This document shows positions 1 to 8,158 of a DNA stretch of 57,377 nt, piece after piece. Position numbers and translations under genes: made by a program. Where the stretch lies: contig PLYA01000014.1 of the NCBI GenBank assembly GCA_003153315.1, positions 1-57,377 on the forward strand, written 5' to 3'. The DNA comes from Bacteroidota bacterium (GTDB lineage: Bacteria > Bacteroidota > Bacteroidia > B-17B0 > Aurantibacillaceae). Under the pieces are notes generated by a model, which did not search any database, was not told the origin of the DNA, and was given only the letters and a program-made list of their open reading frames with translations. How positions within the stretch are numbered: position 1 is the stretch's first letter; every line of letters begins with the position of its first letter.

Positions 1-443
1 CGCCCTTCCCTATCCATTTTATTAATAAAAACAATAACAGGGGTTTTGCGCATGCGGCATACTTCGAGCAGTTTGCGGGTTTGAGGTTCAACACCTTTAA
101 CGCAATCTATCACCATGATAACACTATCGACAGCGGTGAGTGTGCGGTAAGTATCTTCGGCAAAATCTTCGTGACCGGGAGTATCTAATATGTTTACTTC
201 TTTGCCTTTAAATTCGAAAGCCATTACGGAAGTTGACACAGAGATACCACGCTGGCGTTCTATCTCAAGGAAATCGGAAGCAGTACCTTTTTTTATTTTA
301 TTAGATTTAACGGCCCCTGCTATTTGTATAGCACCTCCAAATAACAAAAGTTTTTCGGTAAGGGTTGTTTTACCGGCATCGGGGTGGGCAATAATGGCAA
401 AGGTTCGGCGGCGTTTAATTTCTTCGGTAAAGGATAATGACAT
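1..443 (-). CDS. prfC: Peptide chain release factor 3 (RF3), 5' part
   Basis: GTPase that removes RF1/RF2 from the ribosome after termination. About 147 N-terminal residues are present and the rest lies beyond the window start. The G-domain motifs read in order: P-loop AHPDAGKT at residues 19-26, the switch I stretch [15 protein letters not shown] (G3) and NKMDREG (G4) at the window edge. The [12 protein letters not shown] and [15 protein letters not shown] segments are closer to RF3 than to EF-G or LepA, which is why I call prfC. The start is the ATG at 441-443. Its 5' end faces the divergent barrel gene at 548, so the roughly 100 bp between them hold both promoters. Confidence 0.92.
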   Translation of the reverse strand, partial: MSLSFTEEIKRRRTFAIIAHPDAGKTTLTEKLLLFGGAIQIAGAVKSNKIKKGTASDFLEIERQRGISVSTSVMAFEFKGKEVNILDTPGHEDFAEDTYRTLTAVDSVIMVIDCVKGVEPQTRKLLEVCRMRKTPVIVFINKMDREG

Positions 444-495
444 AGGTTGAAATAAGGGTGCAAAAATAACAGAAAGGCATTGATATATGGAAAAA

Positions 496-525
496 TTGGC
501 AAATAAGATATTTGTTTTAGCTTTG
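496..525 (+). promoter_or_regulatory. Bacteroidota-type promoter for the barrel protein gene
   Basis: TTG at 496-498, a 19-bp spacer, then TAGCTTTG at 518-525. This fits the -33 TTG / -7 TAnnTTTG pattern of the Bacteroidota primary sigma factor. It lies 22 bp before the ATG at 548. Confidence 0.6.
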
Positions 526-547
526 TTTAAACCTTTAAACCAATTAT

Positions 548-1192
548 ATGAAAAGAATACTTATAATCTTTATTGCTCTTGGGCTTAGTATAAATACCAA
601 CGCACAGTGTGTAGGAAAAGGAAGTATACTAATAGACGGATACTATGGCTTTCCTAACTTTTTTGGATTTATTTTTAAAACTGCCTATAATAGAGCCTAT
701 CCTAATGGGATAAATGTAAGTAGTTCCAGCTTGGGACCTGTTGGAGGAAAAGCTGAATATATGCTTACTGATAATTTAGGACTGGGATTGGATTTTAACT
801 ACTCTAATGCAAGTATTACTTTCTCAAAGATTGACACTACTGCCTTTATAAATGGATCCGTGGTTACCCAAACACATCATTATACTCTAACAACTCCGGC
901 TATGAGAGTTATGTTTGGGGCTAACTGGCATTTTGTTCGGACAAACAAAGTAGATGTATATGCTGCGGTAAAAGTAGGATATTATAACCGTAACCTAAGC
1001 ATTACAACGGATGACCCAAACAGTAGTATAAGCAGTATATCAATTAATCTTAATGACCCTTTTGCTTTTAGGGTTGAAATGGGTATGAGATATTTCTTTA
1101 CGGAGAACTTTGGCGCCCATGCCATGATTGGTGTTAGTGGTGGACCTTTAGTGGCAGTAGGAATATCTGGCAAATTTGGAACAGCAAAATAA
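548..1192 (+). CDS. Outer-membrane beta-barrel protein (porin-like, unknown ligand)
   Basis: 214 residues. Residues 1-19 form a signal peptide ending NTNAQ. The rest alternates short amphipathic strands rich in Gly, Tyr and Asn (for example [20 protein letters not shown] and [13 protein letters not shown]), as in small 8-strand barrels of the OmpA/OmpW-like 'outer membrane beta-barrel' group common in Bacteroidota. No enzyme motif is visible. It has its own promoter upstream and a terminator-like hairpin downstream, so it is probably monocistronic. The barrel assignment is from composition and strand pattern; the ligand or role is unknown. Confidence 0.75.
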   Translation: MKRILIIFIALGLSINTNAQCVGKGSILIDGYYGFPNFFGFIFKTAYNRAYPNGINVSSSSLGPVGGKAEYMLTDNLGLGLDFNYSNASITFSKIDTTAFINGSVVTQTHHYTLTTPAMRVMFGANWHFVRTNKVDVYAAVKVGYYNRNLSITTDDPNSSISSISINLNDPFAFRVEMGMRYFFTENFGAHAMIGVSGGPLVAVGISGKFGTAK

Positions 1193-1216
1193 AACTACTT
1201 CATTAGCAGTAAATAG

Positions 1217-1250
1217 AAAGAGTGGATAATTATCTGCTCTTTTTTGTTTT
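1217..1250 (+). terminator. Rho-independent terminator after the barrel gene
   Basis: Interrupted hairpin (AGAG, mismatch, GATAA / TTATC, mismatch, CTCT) followed by a T-rich tract TTTTTTGTTTT on the plus strand, 25 bp after the stop at 1192. Confidence 0.5.
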
Positions 1251-1262
1251 ATAATTGAACGC

Positions 1263-2327
1263 TTAGGCCTTCTTTCCATTAGAGTGTGCCACCAAGTTAG
1301 CAATACGGTATAACAAACGAGCGGCTACGTTAGCATCCCAATCATCGCCATTGGGTCCGGGAGCTACTTCATTTAAATCGAAAGCGATTATTTTTTTTTC
1401 GCTTTTTACAATCTTTTCTAAGAGGAATAAAACCTGTTCTACTTCGAAACCACCTGCAACAGGCGTACCGGTATGAGGACAAAGCTTGGGATCTAAACCA
1501 TCAATATCAAAGCTTAGATATATTTTATCGGGAAGGTTTGAAATTATTTTATCACAAATGGTATTCCAAGAATCTCCGTTGTATTGTTGTTGTTTGATAT
1601 CTCTATCAAAAAAGGTAACTACTCTTCCGTTTGAATTATTTATGAGATTAAGTTCTTCTTCGCAATAATCGCGGATGCCAACCTGCACTAATTTAGTAAG
1701 CTCTTTTATTTTAAGTGCATTAAACATAATGGAGGCATGTGAGAATTCGAAATTTTCGTAAGCATCGCGTAAATCAGCATGTGCATCGATTTGCAGTATT
1801 CCAAAGTCGCCAAACTTTTCTGCAAGAGCCTGCATCATACCAAGCGGAGTAGAATGGTCTCCGCCAATAAGACCAACCGTTTTATTTTGGTTTAGGAAAT
1901 GAAGGCTACGTTGTTTGACCCAGGTATTCATGGTGCGGCATTCAGTATTTATCTCATCAATAATTTCTTTGAAATCGGGATTAGGTTCTACAGAATCTCC
2001 TTCGGCCAGAAATTTAATTAACTCTTCTGCTTTTTTACGAAGCGAATAACTTTTAAAGTTTATAGATTCTTCAAAATCATCCAGAAAGATTCCCATTTTC
2101 CATGCTTCAGGTACAAACGGGTCGTGCAAATCTACCTGATAAGAAGCTTCTAAAATTGCATGTGGACCTTGTGCTGTACCGCTACCATAGCTAACGGTAA
2201 CTTCCCAAGGAATAGGTATAATTTGTATCTCGCATTCATCTTGTGTAAATGGCAAGCCATACATGCCGGCATTTTTATTCCCTATATCATTAGGGTTAAA
2301 CTTTTTTATTTTTTCGGATTTTGTCAT
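1263..2327 (-). CDS. Arginase/agmatinase/formimidoylglutamase family Mn-hydrolase
   Basis: 354 residues of the ureohydrolase fold. All metal-ligand motifs are present: GGDHS at 155-159, DAHAD at 181-185 and DIDGLDP at 274-280, giving the His and Asp residues that hold the binuclear Mn centre. The family cleaves guanidino or formimino groups to give urea, ammonia or formamide. The insert around residues 85-145 is longer than in agmatinase, and Bacteroidota homologues of this size are usually annotated as formimidoylglutamase or arginase. Substrate cannot be settled from the sequence. It is a single gene with ATG start, convergent with the barrel gene. Confidence 0.85.
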   Translation of the reverse strand: MTKSEKIKKFNPNDIGNKNAGMYGLPFTQDECEIQIIPIPWEVTVSYGSGTAQGPHAILEASYQVDLHDPFVPEAWKMGIFLDDFEESINFKSYSLRKKAEELIKFLAEGDSVEPNPDFKEIIDEINTECRTMNTWVKQRSLHFLNQNKTVGLIGGDHSTPLGMMQALAEKFGDFGILQIDAHADLRDAYENFEFSHASIMFNALKIKELTKLVQVGIRDYCEEELNLINNSNGRVVTFFDRDIKQQQYNGDSWNTICDKIISNLPDKIYLSFDIDGLDPKLCPHTGTPVAGGFEVEQVLFLLEKIVKSEKKIIAFDLNEVAPGPNGDDWDANVAARLLYRIANLVAHSNGKKA

Positions 2328-2356
2328 GTAAGCAAAACTACAAAGTTTACCGGAAT

Positions 2357-2386
2357 AAAAAAGGCTGCCCTTTCAGACAGCCTTTA
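2357..2386 (-). terminator. Terminator closing the lipid operon
   Basis: On the minus strand AAAGGCTG (2385-2378) pairs with CAGCCTTT (2367-2360) and a T tract follows. It sits 20 bp beyond the stop of the last gene of the long minus-strand run. Confidence 0.8.
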
Positions 2387-2405
2387 GTTAAATAGAGGAA
2401 AATCT

Positions 2406-3728
2406 CTAATAGAAAATGATTTTTTGAATGGATGCTTCTCCTTGGTTATTAGAAACCTTTAAGAAATATACACCGGCATTAAGGTTTGATTTTTCTAAGA
2501 TATAAACAGCTTGTGCAGTAGTAGCTGATTTTAAAACTCTTCCTGAAATATCAGTAAGCTCGATAAAATGTGTATCGCTATTATTTGTAAAAACTACATT
2601 TACATCGCTGGTTGATGGGTTGGGGTATACTTCTTGTAATAAACTAGCTGCACTTATATTTTTAATACCTGTAACAGAACAATTTTGTGTTACGTTAGTA
2701 GTACAAGTTGTATAAGAATACAAGGTAGCTGTTCCATAAGGTGTATTGGAAGGTTGCAAAGCAGGACAAGTAATGCCCATACGTTGAAGTAAATAATCGC
2801 GAACAAAGTTTACGGTAGTATCCATATAAGCTAACTCTGTGGGAGTTGTACCTGCATAAGGTACATGAGGGGCTCCATACCAAGTATAAAAATTATCCTG
2901 TACCCCAACTGCTTGTGCCTGCTGGTATATCATGCGGCTACCATCTGCAATCAATATGTGATTAGGAGGAAGTACTTCGCCTCTACTATAATTTACAGTT
3001 CCATCAGCATTGCCATGCATAGAGCAAAGAGGTAAATCTCCTGCCTCTAACCAACCATATCTACCCAATGCGCCGCATAAATCAATTACACCTTTTACCT
3101 TTTGAGAGTAGCATTGGTTTCCACTATATCCATCCAATCCGCCCAATGTATCTAAAACTCCTTGACTAATGTAATAGTTCATTTCACAACTTCTATCTAA
3201 GTAGGCCGTGTGTAAAGCTACAAAAGAGCCCGCAGAACTTCCTCCGATAAAAATATTATTGGTGTCAATTTTGTAGGTATTAGTTCCGGTTGCCCTATCC
3301 TTATAAAAGAAACGAATAGCTGCTTTCATATCCTGAACCGCACGTATTACTGCAGGAATCATCCCTAACGAATCGAAAGAAGATACACCTAAACGATAGT
3401 TAATAGAAGCACAGGCATATCCTTTTTTTGCAAAGTGTTGAGATAGGCTGGTAACATCAGCATCTGCACTGGTTCCACTAAGAAAACTACCTCCATGTGC
3501 CCATATAATTAAAGGTCGGGCAGTTGATGCGTCTCCTGTTCCTTCATAAAAATCTAAAGTCAGATTTGTTGCTGGAGGACCTGTCCAAGGTATATTAGAT
3601 CCATAAGATATACCTGTTGTGGCAGTAACTGCCGTAAATGTATCTGTAGCATAGAGGCCGCTACATTGTGCTGATGCAACTGTGCTGATGGCTAAAGTTG
3701 CAACCAAGGATAGATAGGTTTTTTTCAT
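2406..3728 (-). CDS. Secreted carboxylesterase-like alpha/beta hydrolase with T9SS sorting domain
   Basis: 440 residues. Signal peptide 1-20 (ends VASA). The hydrolase domain has the oxyanion motif HGGS at 78-81 and the nucleophile elbow GGSSAG at 162-167 (Ser165), with a likely catalytic His in the GAPHVPY segment. This is the carboxylesterase type B/BD-FAE arrangement. From about residue 365 a type IX secretion C-terminal domain begins (VYPNPSTSDV, ending in a lysine-rich strand), so the enzyme should be exported and cell-surface attached or released. It is the last gene of the lipid operon, 42 bp behind the GDSL lipoprotein. It could release acyl or acetyl groups from external esters; the exact substrate is unknown. 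Confidence 0.88.
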   Translation of the reverse strand: MKKTYLSLVATLAISTVASAQCSGLYATDTFTAVTATTGISYGSNIPWTGPPATNLTLDFYEGTGDASTARPLIIWAHGGSFLSGTSADADVTSLSQHFAKKGYACASINYRLGVSSFDSLGMIPAVIRAVQDMKAAIRFFYKDRATGTNTYKIDTNNIFIGGSSAGSFVALHTAYLDRSCEMNYYISQGVLDTLGGLDGYSGNQCYSQKVKGVIDLCGALGRYGWLEAGDLPLCSMHGNADGTVNYSRGEVLPPNHILIADGSRMIYQQAQAVGVQDNFYTWYGAPHVPYAGTTPTELAYMDTTVNFVRDYLLQRMGITCPALQPSNTPYGTATLYSYTTCTTNVTQNCSVTGIKNISAASLLQEVYPNPSTSDVNVVFTNNSDTHFIELTDISGRVLKSATTAQAVYILEKSNLNAGVYFLKVSNNQGEASIQKIIFY

Positions 3729-3770
3729 GATGATTTATTTTTATTGGTTTATTTTATTTACTTTTTATTT

Positions 3771-5153
3771 TTAAGGAAATACAATGCCTCTGTATTTGGT
3801 AGCATCTACTTGTGGAATACTGGAGCTGTAAGTATTGTTTATTGCTTTTATAAATTCGTTAGCCAAAAGTGCATTGCCAATTGGGTTAAGGTGTATGCCG
3901 TCTAAAGAGAAAGCTCCGCCAGTTACAAATTGTGCATTTAGGCTAATACCATCGTAAGAAATACCTGTTTTTGTTTGGCTTAAGAAAGCATTTACATCAA
4001 CAAAAGCCAAACCTTTTGCTTGTGCAACAGATTGTATAGTTGAGTTGAATGCACTCATGGCAGTTTTTATATTTTGTATTTCGGTGGCAGTCAATACGTA
4101 TTGATTAGGAATAGGATGCAAGGAACCTAGATTACTACATTTTATAGAGTTTAACGGAACACTTAACAATAGGAGTTCACCTTCTTTCATTAACCGTTTT
4201 TTAATATAGGGTACCGATGGGTCATCAATAAGAAAACCATTATTACCTAACTGAAAATTAAAAATCCCCCCTGGTGTACCATTAGGCCAAGCAGCATTAA
4301 GTGAGTCTACCTGAGTTTGGCGAGTAAGAGCTAAACCATTCCAAGGTATCGTGGTAAAAAAAGGAAGTGCGGTAATATCAGGTATATTGCCTACTACACC
4401 TTTTGCACCATTTGATGTTAGAGTTGAAATAATTGTATTTATACTTGCATTAAAAGAAGTTTGAGAGGTAATAGTAGTTGGTGGTGCGCCACCATTGGCA
4501 GCATAGAGCAACACATCATTATTGCCTATAAATAGAGAAAAGAATGTAGGGTTTAAAAGCATAGCATCAGATAACATACTTGATTGATGTTGATCTTTAG
4601 CCATGCGGGCAAAAAAAGGATTGTAGTTTCCTACCCCATTTGCTGGATTTCCGTATCCCACAGTTGCCACATCAATTGCTCTGGCACCCGGTACGCCCAT
4701 ATTATTAAATGGTCCTTGAGCAGATATATTTGTTGAAATAGCATTTTCGTCACCAACTGCAGCAACAGGTATAGGACCTAAAGAGTTAACTCCTAAACAA
4801 TCAGTTGAGTAACCTAACTTAAACGGGGCAGGGTATAAATATTTAACATTAGCACTATCAACAATATTAGCACCAATAGAACCTTGAGGCATTAATGGTT
4901 GATTAAAAGTAAGGTTTACACCATTAATTAATTTTAATTGCCCGGCTATAAGGTTTGGGTAAGATACCATCTGGCCATTATAAGATAAAGCGCCATCAGC
5001 AAAACCCGAAGTAATGGAGTTGCCAATAGCCACATAACTTGTTAGATTAAGACTACCTTTGCTTGGTGCAGGGGCAGTTAATTTTGGTTTGCACGAAAAA
5101 CATAAAGTTATTACGAATGCAAAAGCAATTGATTTAAAGATGATATGTTTCAT
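3771..5153 (-). CDS. SGNH/GDSL-family hydrolase lipoprotein
   Basis: 460 residues with a lipoprotein-type signal: hydrophobic stretch then LCFSC, Cys21 being the likely lipidated residue (the box is not a perfect match). SGNH blocks are present: block I GNSITSG at 44-50 (Ser nucleophile), block III GNND at 210-213, and block V DGIHLNPIG with Asp418 and His421. These proteins act as lipases or esterases at the membrane. Starts 12 bp after the FadL-type gene stops, and the pairing suggests it releases fatty acids that the FadL channel then takes up (inference). Confidence 0.87.
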   Translation of the reverse strand: MKHIIFKSIAFAFVITLCFSCKPKLTAPAPSKGSLNLTSYVAIGNSITSGFADGALSYNGQMVSYPNLIAGQLKLINGVNLTFNQPLMPQGSIGANIVDSANVKYLYPAPFKLGYSTDCLGVNSLGPIPVAAVGDENAISTNISAQGPFNNMGVPGARAIDVATVGYGNPANGVGNYNPFFARMAKDQHQSSMLSDAMLLNPTFFSLFIGNNDVLLYAANGGAPPTTITSQTSFNASINTIISTLTSNGAKGVVGNIPDITALPFFTTIPWNGLALTRQTQVDSLNAAWPNGTPGGIFNFQLGNNGFLIDDPSVPYIKKRLMKEGELLLLSVPLNSIKCSNLGSLHPIPNQYVLTATEIQNIKTAMSAFNSTIQSVAQAKGLAFVDVNAFLSQTKTGISYDGISLNAQFVTGGAFSLDGIHLNPIGNALLANEFIKAINNTYSSSIPQVDATKYRGIVFP

Positions 5154-5165
5154 TCTTACTATTTA

Positions 5166-6437
5166 TTAAAATTTATATGTTACTGATAAACCGGGCGCAT
5201 AAATAAATACTTTGTAGGTACCACTTAAAGGGTGAATTGTTTGTCCGGGTAAAGGCACTATTGATAAAGAATTATCGCCTTTTCGGGTAATGTCCTCAAA
5301 GGTAAAAGAGGCATTAGCAACAAAATGTTTCCCAACACTATACCCTAAACCGGCCATCACATTCAAACGATTTCCATCCGGAATATCAGGGGTAACATAT
5401 CCATTTTTTACTGGAGAAATTAAGTAACTTACTCCAAGCCTGCCATAAAGATTATTTAATATTTTATACTGTCCACCCAAACGGAATGAATATGCATTTT
5501 GGTAATTACGTACCAATGTAGTATTGTGTAGTTGGGCAGTTGTATCAGCAAATTTGAATGTAATTGATTTATATGCCTGCCAACCAACAAAACTGGCATC
5601 AAAGGCTAAAGCAAGTTTATCGTTAACTTTGTATGCAAACCCTAAGGTGGCTACTTGTGGTAAAGGCAAAGAACTAGTGAAGCTTCCATTTGGAAAATCA
5701 GCGGCAAGAGAAGAAGGTACAGTAAAAGTAGCTGCACCTTTTTTTACATCCATATTTACCTGAGAGCGATACGTAAGTCCTATAGATAATTTGCTAAAAG
5801 GTTTATAATAAAGACCTCCGTTAAAACCATATCCGGTTGCATTTCCACCAATAGTGGCATGTCCATAATATGAAGTTTGACTTGCCGTTGGAATATCTTG
5901 CTGTAAATTTACCTTTCCGCTTGCATAAACAAAGCCACCTCCAATTCCCCATTTGTCATTAATTTTATAGCTGATAGTAGGCTGAATATATACAGCAAAT
6001 AATTGTATTTGCGTAAGAAAAACTCTTCCACTCCATCCATCTTGCCATTTGATAGTGCTTCCAAAAGGAGTATAAGCACCTAAGCCAAATTTAAAACGAC
6101 TTAAAGCTTTTTGACTGCTGTCTGCTCCCCAAACTGCATATCCGGCAAATGGAGTGCCAACAGGAGATTGAGTGATAGCAGAAGCATTGGTGTTTGATTC
6201 TAAAAATGCTCCGTGTGAAATAACAGGTGTTATCCCAAGATTAATACTATTATCTTTTAGGAAAGACATTCCACCGGGATTGAAGAACACAGCGGCACCA
6301 TCCTGTATTAAAGCGGCTCCTGCACCACCCATTGCTTGTTGAGCTTGCCCTTGTAAGTTTACCTGAAAGCCTTGTGCTTTATATATTATAGGTGAAATTA
6401 ATATTAATAGAGAAAGTAGTTTTTTCATTTTATTCAT
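5166..6437 (-). CDS. FadL/OmpP1/TodX-type outer-membrane fatty acid transporter
   Basis: 423 residues. Signal peptide 1-21 then the FadL-family N-terminal 'hatch' segment QVNLQGQAQQAMGGAGAALI, with FFNPGGMSFL following, and a long barrel with repeated aromatic-ended strands up to the C-terminal Phe (SVTYKF). Family members pass long-chain fatty acids or other hydrophobic molecules across the outer membrane. It is in the fad operon, 19 bp after the DUF2147 gene, which supports fatty acid uptake. Two upstream Met residues (MNKMKK) leave the exact start open by three codons. Confidence 0.88.
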   Translation of the reverse strand: MNKMKKLLSLLILISPIIYKAQGFQVNLQGQAQQAMGGAGAALIQDGAAVFFNPGGMSFLKDNSINLGITPVISHGAFLESNTNASAITQSPVGTPFAGYAVWGADSSQKALSRFKFGLGAYTPFGSTIKWQDGWSGRVFLTQIQLFAVYIQPTISYKINDKWGIGGGFVYASGKVNLQQDIPTASQTSYYGHATIGGNATGYGFNGGLYYKPFSKLSIGLTYRSQVNMDVKKGAATFTVPSSLAADFPNGSFTSSLPLPQVATLGFAYKVNDKLALAFDASFVGWQAYKSITFKFADTTAQLHNTTLVRNYQNAYSFRLGGQYKILNNLYGRLGVSYLISPVKNGYVTPDIPDGNRLNVMAGLGYSVGKHFVANASFTFEDITRKGDNSLSIVPLPGQTIHPLSGTYKVFIYAPGLSVTYKF

Positions 6438-6456
6438 TCGTATTATGTTTTTTTAT

Positions 6457-6900
6457 TTATTTAACATCAGGTACTTTAAACCAAGTATCCGTTCTTCCAA
6501 GTAAGGATATACCTATATAACCGCGTACATCAAGTTTTCCATCACGCCAGGTTATTTTGCAACTATAGGTTTTTCCATTTTCGGGGTCATATATGGTTCC
6601 ATCAACCCATTTATCATCGTGAAAGACAAATCCCTTCAGCATATTCAATCCTAATATAGGGGTAGTTTGTTTGGATGCATCGGGGTTATGTTTATCAACT
6701 TTTATTTTCCCATCCGGATAAGTAGGCTCTTTTAACCAAACAATTTTACCATTATACTCAACACCCGTTTTGTATATCTGTACTTTTCCTTTTCCGCTTC
6801 CTGTGAGCCATGTACCTAGAATAATATCTTCATTTATCTTTTGTGCAAATGCGTGTATACATAAGATAAAGACTATTGAAATTGCGATTAATTTTCTCAT
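6457..6900 (-). CDS. DUF2147 secreted protein
   Basis: 147 residues from the ATG at 6900. An upstream in-frame extension to 6948 overlaps the preceding gene and lacks a signal sequence, so it is rejected. Residues 1-19 are a signal peptide (ends AFAQ). The mature part has the DUF2147 pattern: GTWLTGSGKGKVQIY, then GKIVWLKEP, the GFVF...W.DGTIYDPENGKTY block and a C-terminal GRTDTWFKV. The family is periplasmic or secreted and its molecular role is not known. It lies 2 bp after the DUF4442 gene, inside the lipid operon, which hints at a part in lipid or envelope handling. Confidence 0.83.
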   Translation of the reverse strand: MRKLIAISIVFILCIHAFAQKINEDIILGTWLTGSGKGKVQIYKTGVEYNGKIVWLKEPTYPDGKIKVDKHNPDASKQTTPILGLNMLKGFVFHDDKWVDGTIYDPENGKTYSCKITWRDGKLDVRGYIGISLLGRTDTWFKVPDVK

Positions 6901-6902
6901 TT

Positions 6903-7412
6903 TTAATTTAATTGTGTTTTCACGTTTTTCCAAGCCTTTATTTGCCAATTAATAAGCCCGGTGCAAATATGATTTTTTGCAGAATCATAAACATCAACTG
7001 TAAATTCTTTAAATAGTGCTTCTTCTTTTTGTAAAGAACGTAGAATATTCTGTTTTTCTTCTGAAGAAATATTAAATTTCACAAACACATCTCTCTTAGC
7101 CTGAAAATGATAGGTCATGCCAATACTTTTAAGAATAATACGATACTCTTTAGGCGAAAGATGCGTTAATAAACTTAACCCTGTAACATATTCACAAAGT
7201 GTTGCCAGTAAACAAGCATGCACCCCTTTTATATGATTGCGGTTGTTTTTACTATTGGCTGCAAACATGGTAATACCATCGTCTGCTATAGTTTGAATTT
7301 TTAATTTATGCGGATTGTTAAATGGTACAGTACGCAACAACATAAAGTTAAGCACCCATAAATAGAATTTGGAGTGCTGTGCCTTTTGTACTAATGCGTT
7401 TAATTTATCCAT
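6903..7412 (-). CDS. DUF4442 hotdog-fold protein
   Basis: 169 residues. Matches the DUF4442 group of hotdog proteins: a helix with the G-H/N-N-R-N segment (NNRNHIKGVHACLLATLCE at about 57-75) followed by the strand/turn pattern leading to a VDVYDSAKNHICTG end. Hotdog proteins mostly act on acyl-CoA thioesters, and members of this family are usually annotated only as putative thioesterases. Its start overlaps the stop of the thioesterase-ACBP gene by one base (TAATG), implying translational coupling. No catalytic residue can be named. Confidence 0.8.
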   Translation of the reverse strand: MDKLNALVQKAQHSKFYLWVLNFMLLRTVPFNNPHKLKIQTIADDGITMFAANSKNNRNHIKGVHACLLATLCEYVTGLSLLTHLSPKEYRIILKSIGMTYHFQAKRDVFVKFNISSEEKQNILRSLQKEEALFKEFTVDVYDSAKNHICTGLINWQIKAWKNVKTQLN

Positions 7413-8152
7413 TACGCTTTTTGAAATAACCCTTCTACAAAATCAATATACTTTTGTTGAGCATCTTCTTTGCTCATACCTTTTTTTGCATTCCATGCAT
7501 TGTATTTAGCTGCTGCAACAAAATCAAACATGGCTGGCTTATCGGCATTAATATCGCCAATGGTAGCTTGTTTGTTTAGCGCATATAGCTCTAGCATTTT
7601 TTCGTTAGATGGTTTTTCAGTTAGTTCCATCACACGCTTTTTGGCTGCTTCAAACTTTTCTTCTAATGGTGTCATATTTTTATTTGGTATAACAGTTTCT
7701 ACTTTCTTTACAGGAACTTCTTCTAAAACAAAATCAGGGCTTTTAGGAATATCTAAAAACTTAGTTGCCCATTCTTCAGGCAGGCCTACTAATTTTCGTT
7801 TAATAGTATCTATCCATGCTCCATCTACATTAATCTGGGCTGCTTGTATTCCATCACTTCTATACATTTCTTGCTTAAACGACCAACGAGACCCATCTTT
7901 TCTTGCTTTGGTTAAAGCACAGGTTATCCTAATGGTATCATTTGGGCGAACCTCGCGCATGTAAATTAATTCTTCACGAAATAAAATAGGACCTACATGT
8001 AGTTTCTCAAGTATATCAGCATTGAAACCTGTTGAATGCAAAATTTCCAATCGTGCCTGCGCTGCGAAATCAGCATAAGCCGAGTGGCGTAGATGCATAT
8101 TGGCATCTACCATGCTCCAGATAACTTTACCTTCGTAAAAAATGTTTTCCAT
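7412..8152 (-). CDS. Acyl-CoA thioesterase (hotdog) fused to an acyl-CoA-binding protein domain
   Basis: 246 residues in two parts. Residues 1-145 are a 4-hydroxybenzoyl-CoA thioesterase-like hotdog domain (MVDANMHLRHSAYADFAAQAR resembles the D-x-x-x-H entry helix). Residues 163-244 are an ACBP domain: YALNKQATIGD at 190-200, MFD, KYNAWNAKKGMSKEDA and KYIDFVE. Compared with animal ACBP the CoA/acyl-binding Tyr28, Lys32, Lys54 and Tyr73 equivalents are kept (Tyr190, Lys194, Lys216, Tyr235) but the Tyr31 position is Asn193. A Pro/Glu/Val linker joins the domains. The fusion would bring bound acyl-CoA to the thioesterase. Lies 6 bp downstream of the acyl-CoA dehydrogenase gene. Confidence 0.87.
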   Translation of the reverse strand: MENIFYEGKVIWSMVDANMHLRHSAYADFAAQARLEILHSTGFNADILEKLHVGPILFREELIYMREVRPNDTIRITCALTKARKDGSRWSFKQEMYRSDGIQAAQINVDGAWIDTIKRKLVGLPEEWATKFLDIPKSPDFVLEEVPVKKVETVIPNKNMTPLEEKFEAAKKRVMELTEKPSNEKMLELYALNKQATIGDINADKPAMFDFVAAAKYNAWNAKKGMSKEDAQQKYIDFVEGLFQKA

Positions 8153-8158
8153 TTTTGT

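Noticed and set aside
190..450. Plus-strand 86-codon frame
   Set aside because: Antisense to the RF3 GTPase domain, whose motifs are unmistakable.
6901..6948. Longer N-terminus for the DUF2147 protein
   Set aside because: Adds 16 charged residues before a clear signal peptide and overlaps the DUF4442 gene.
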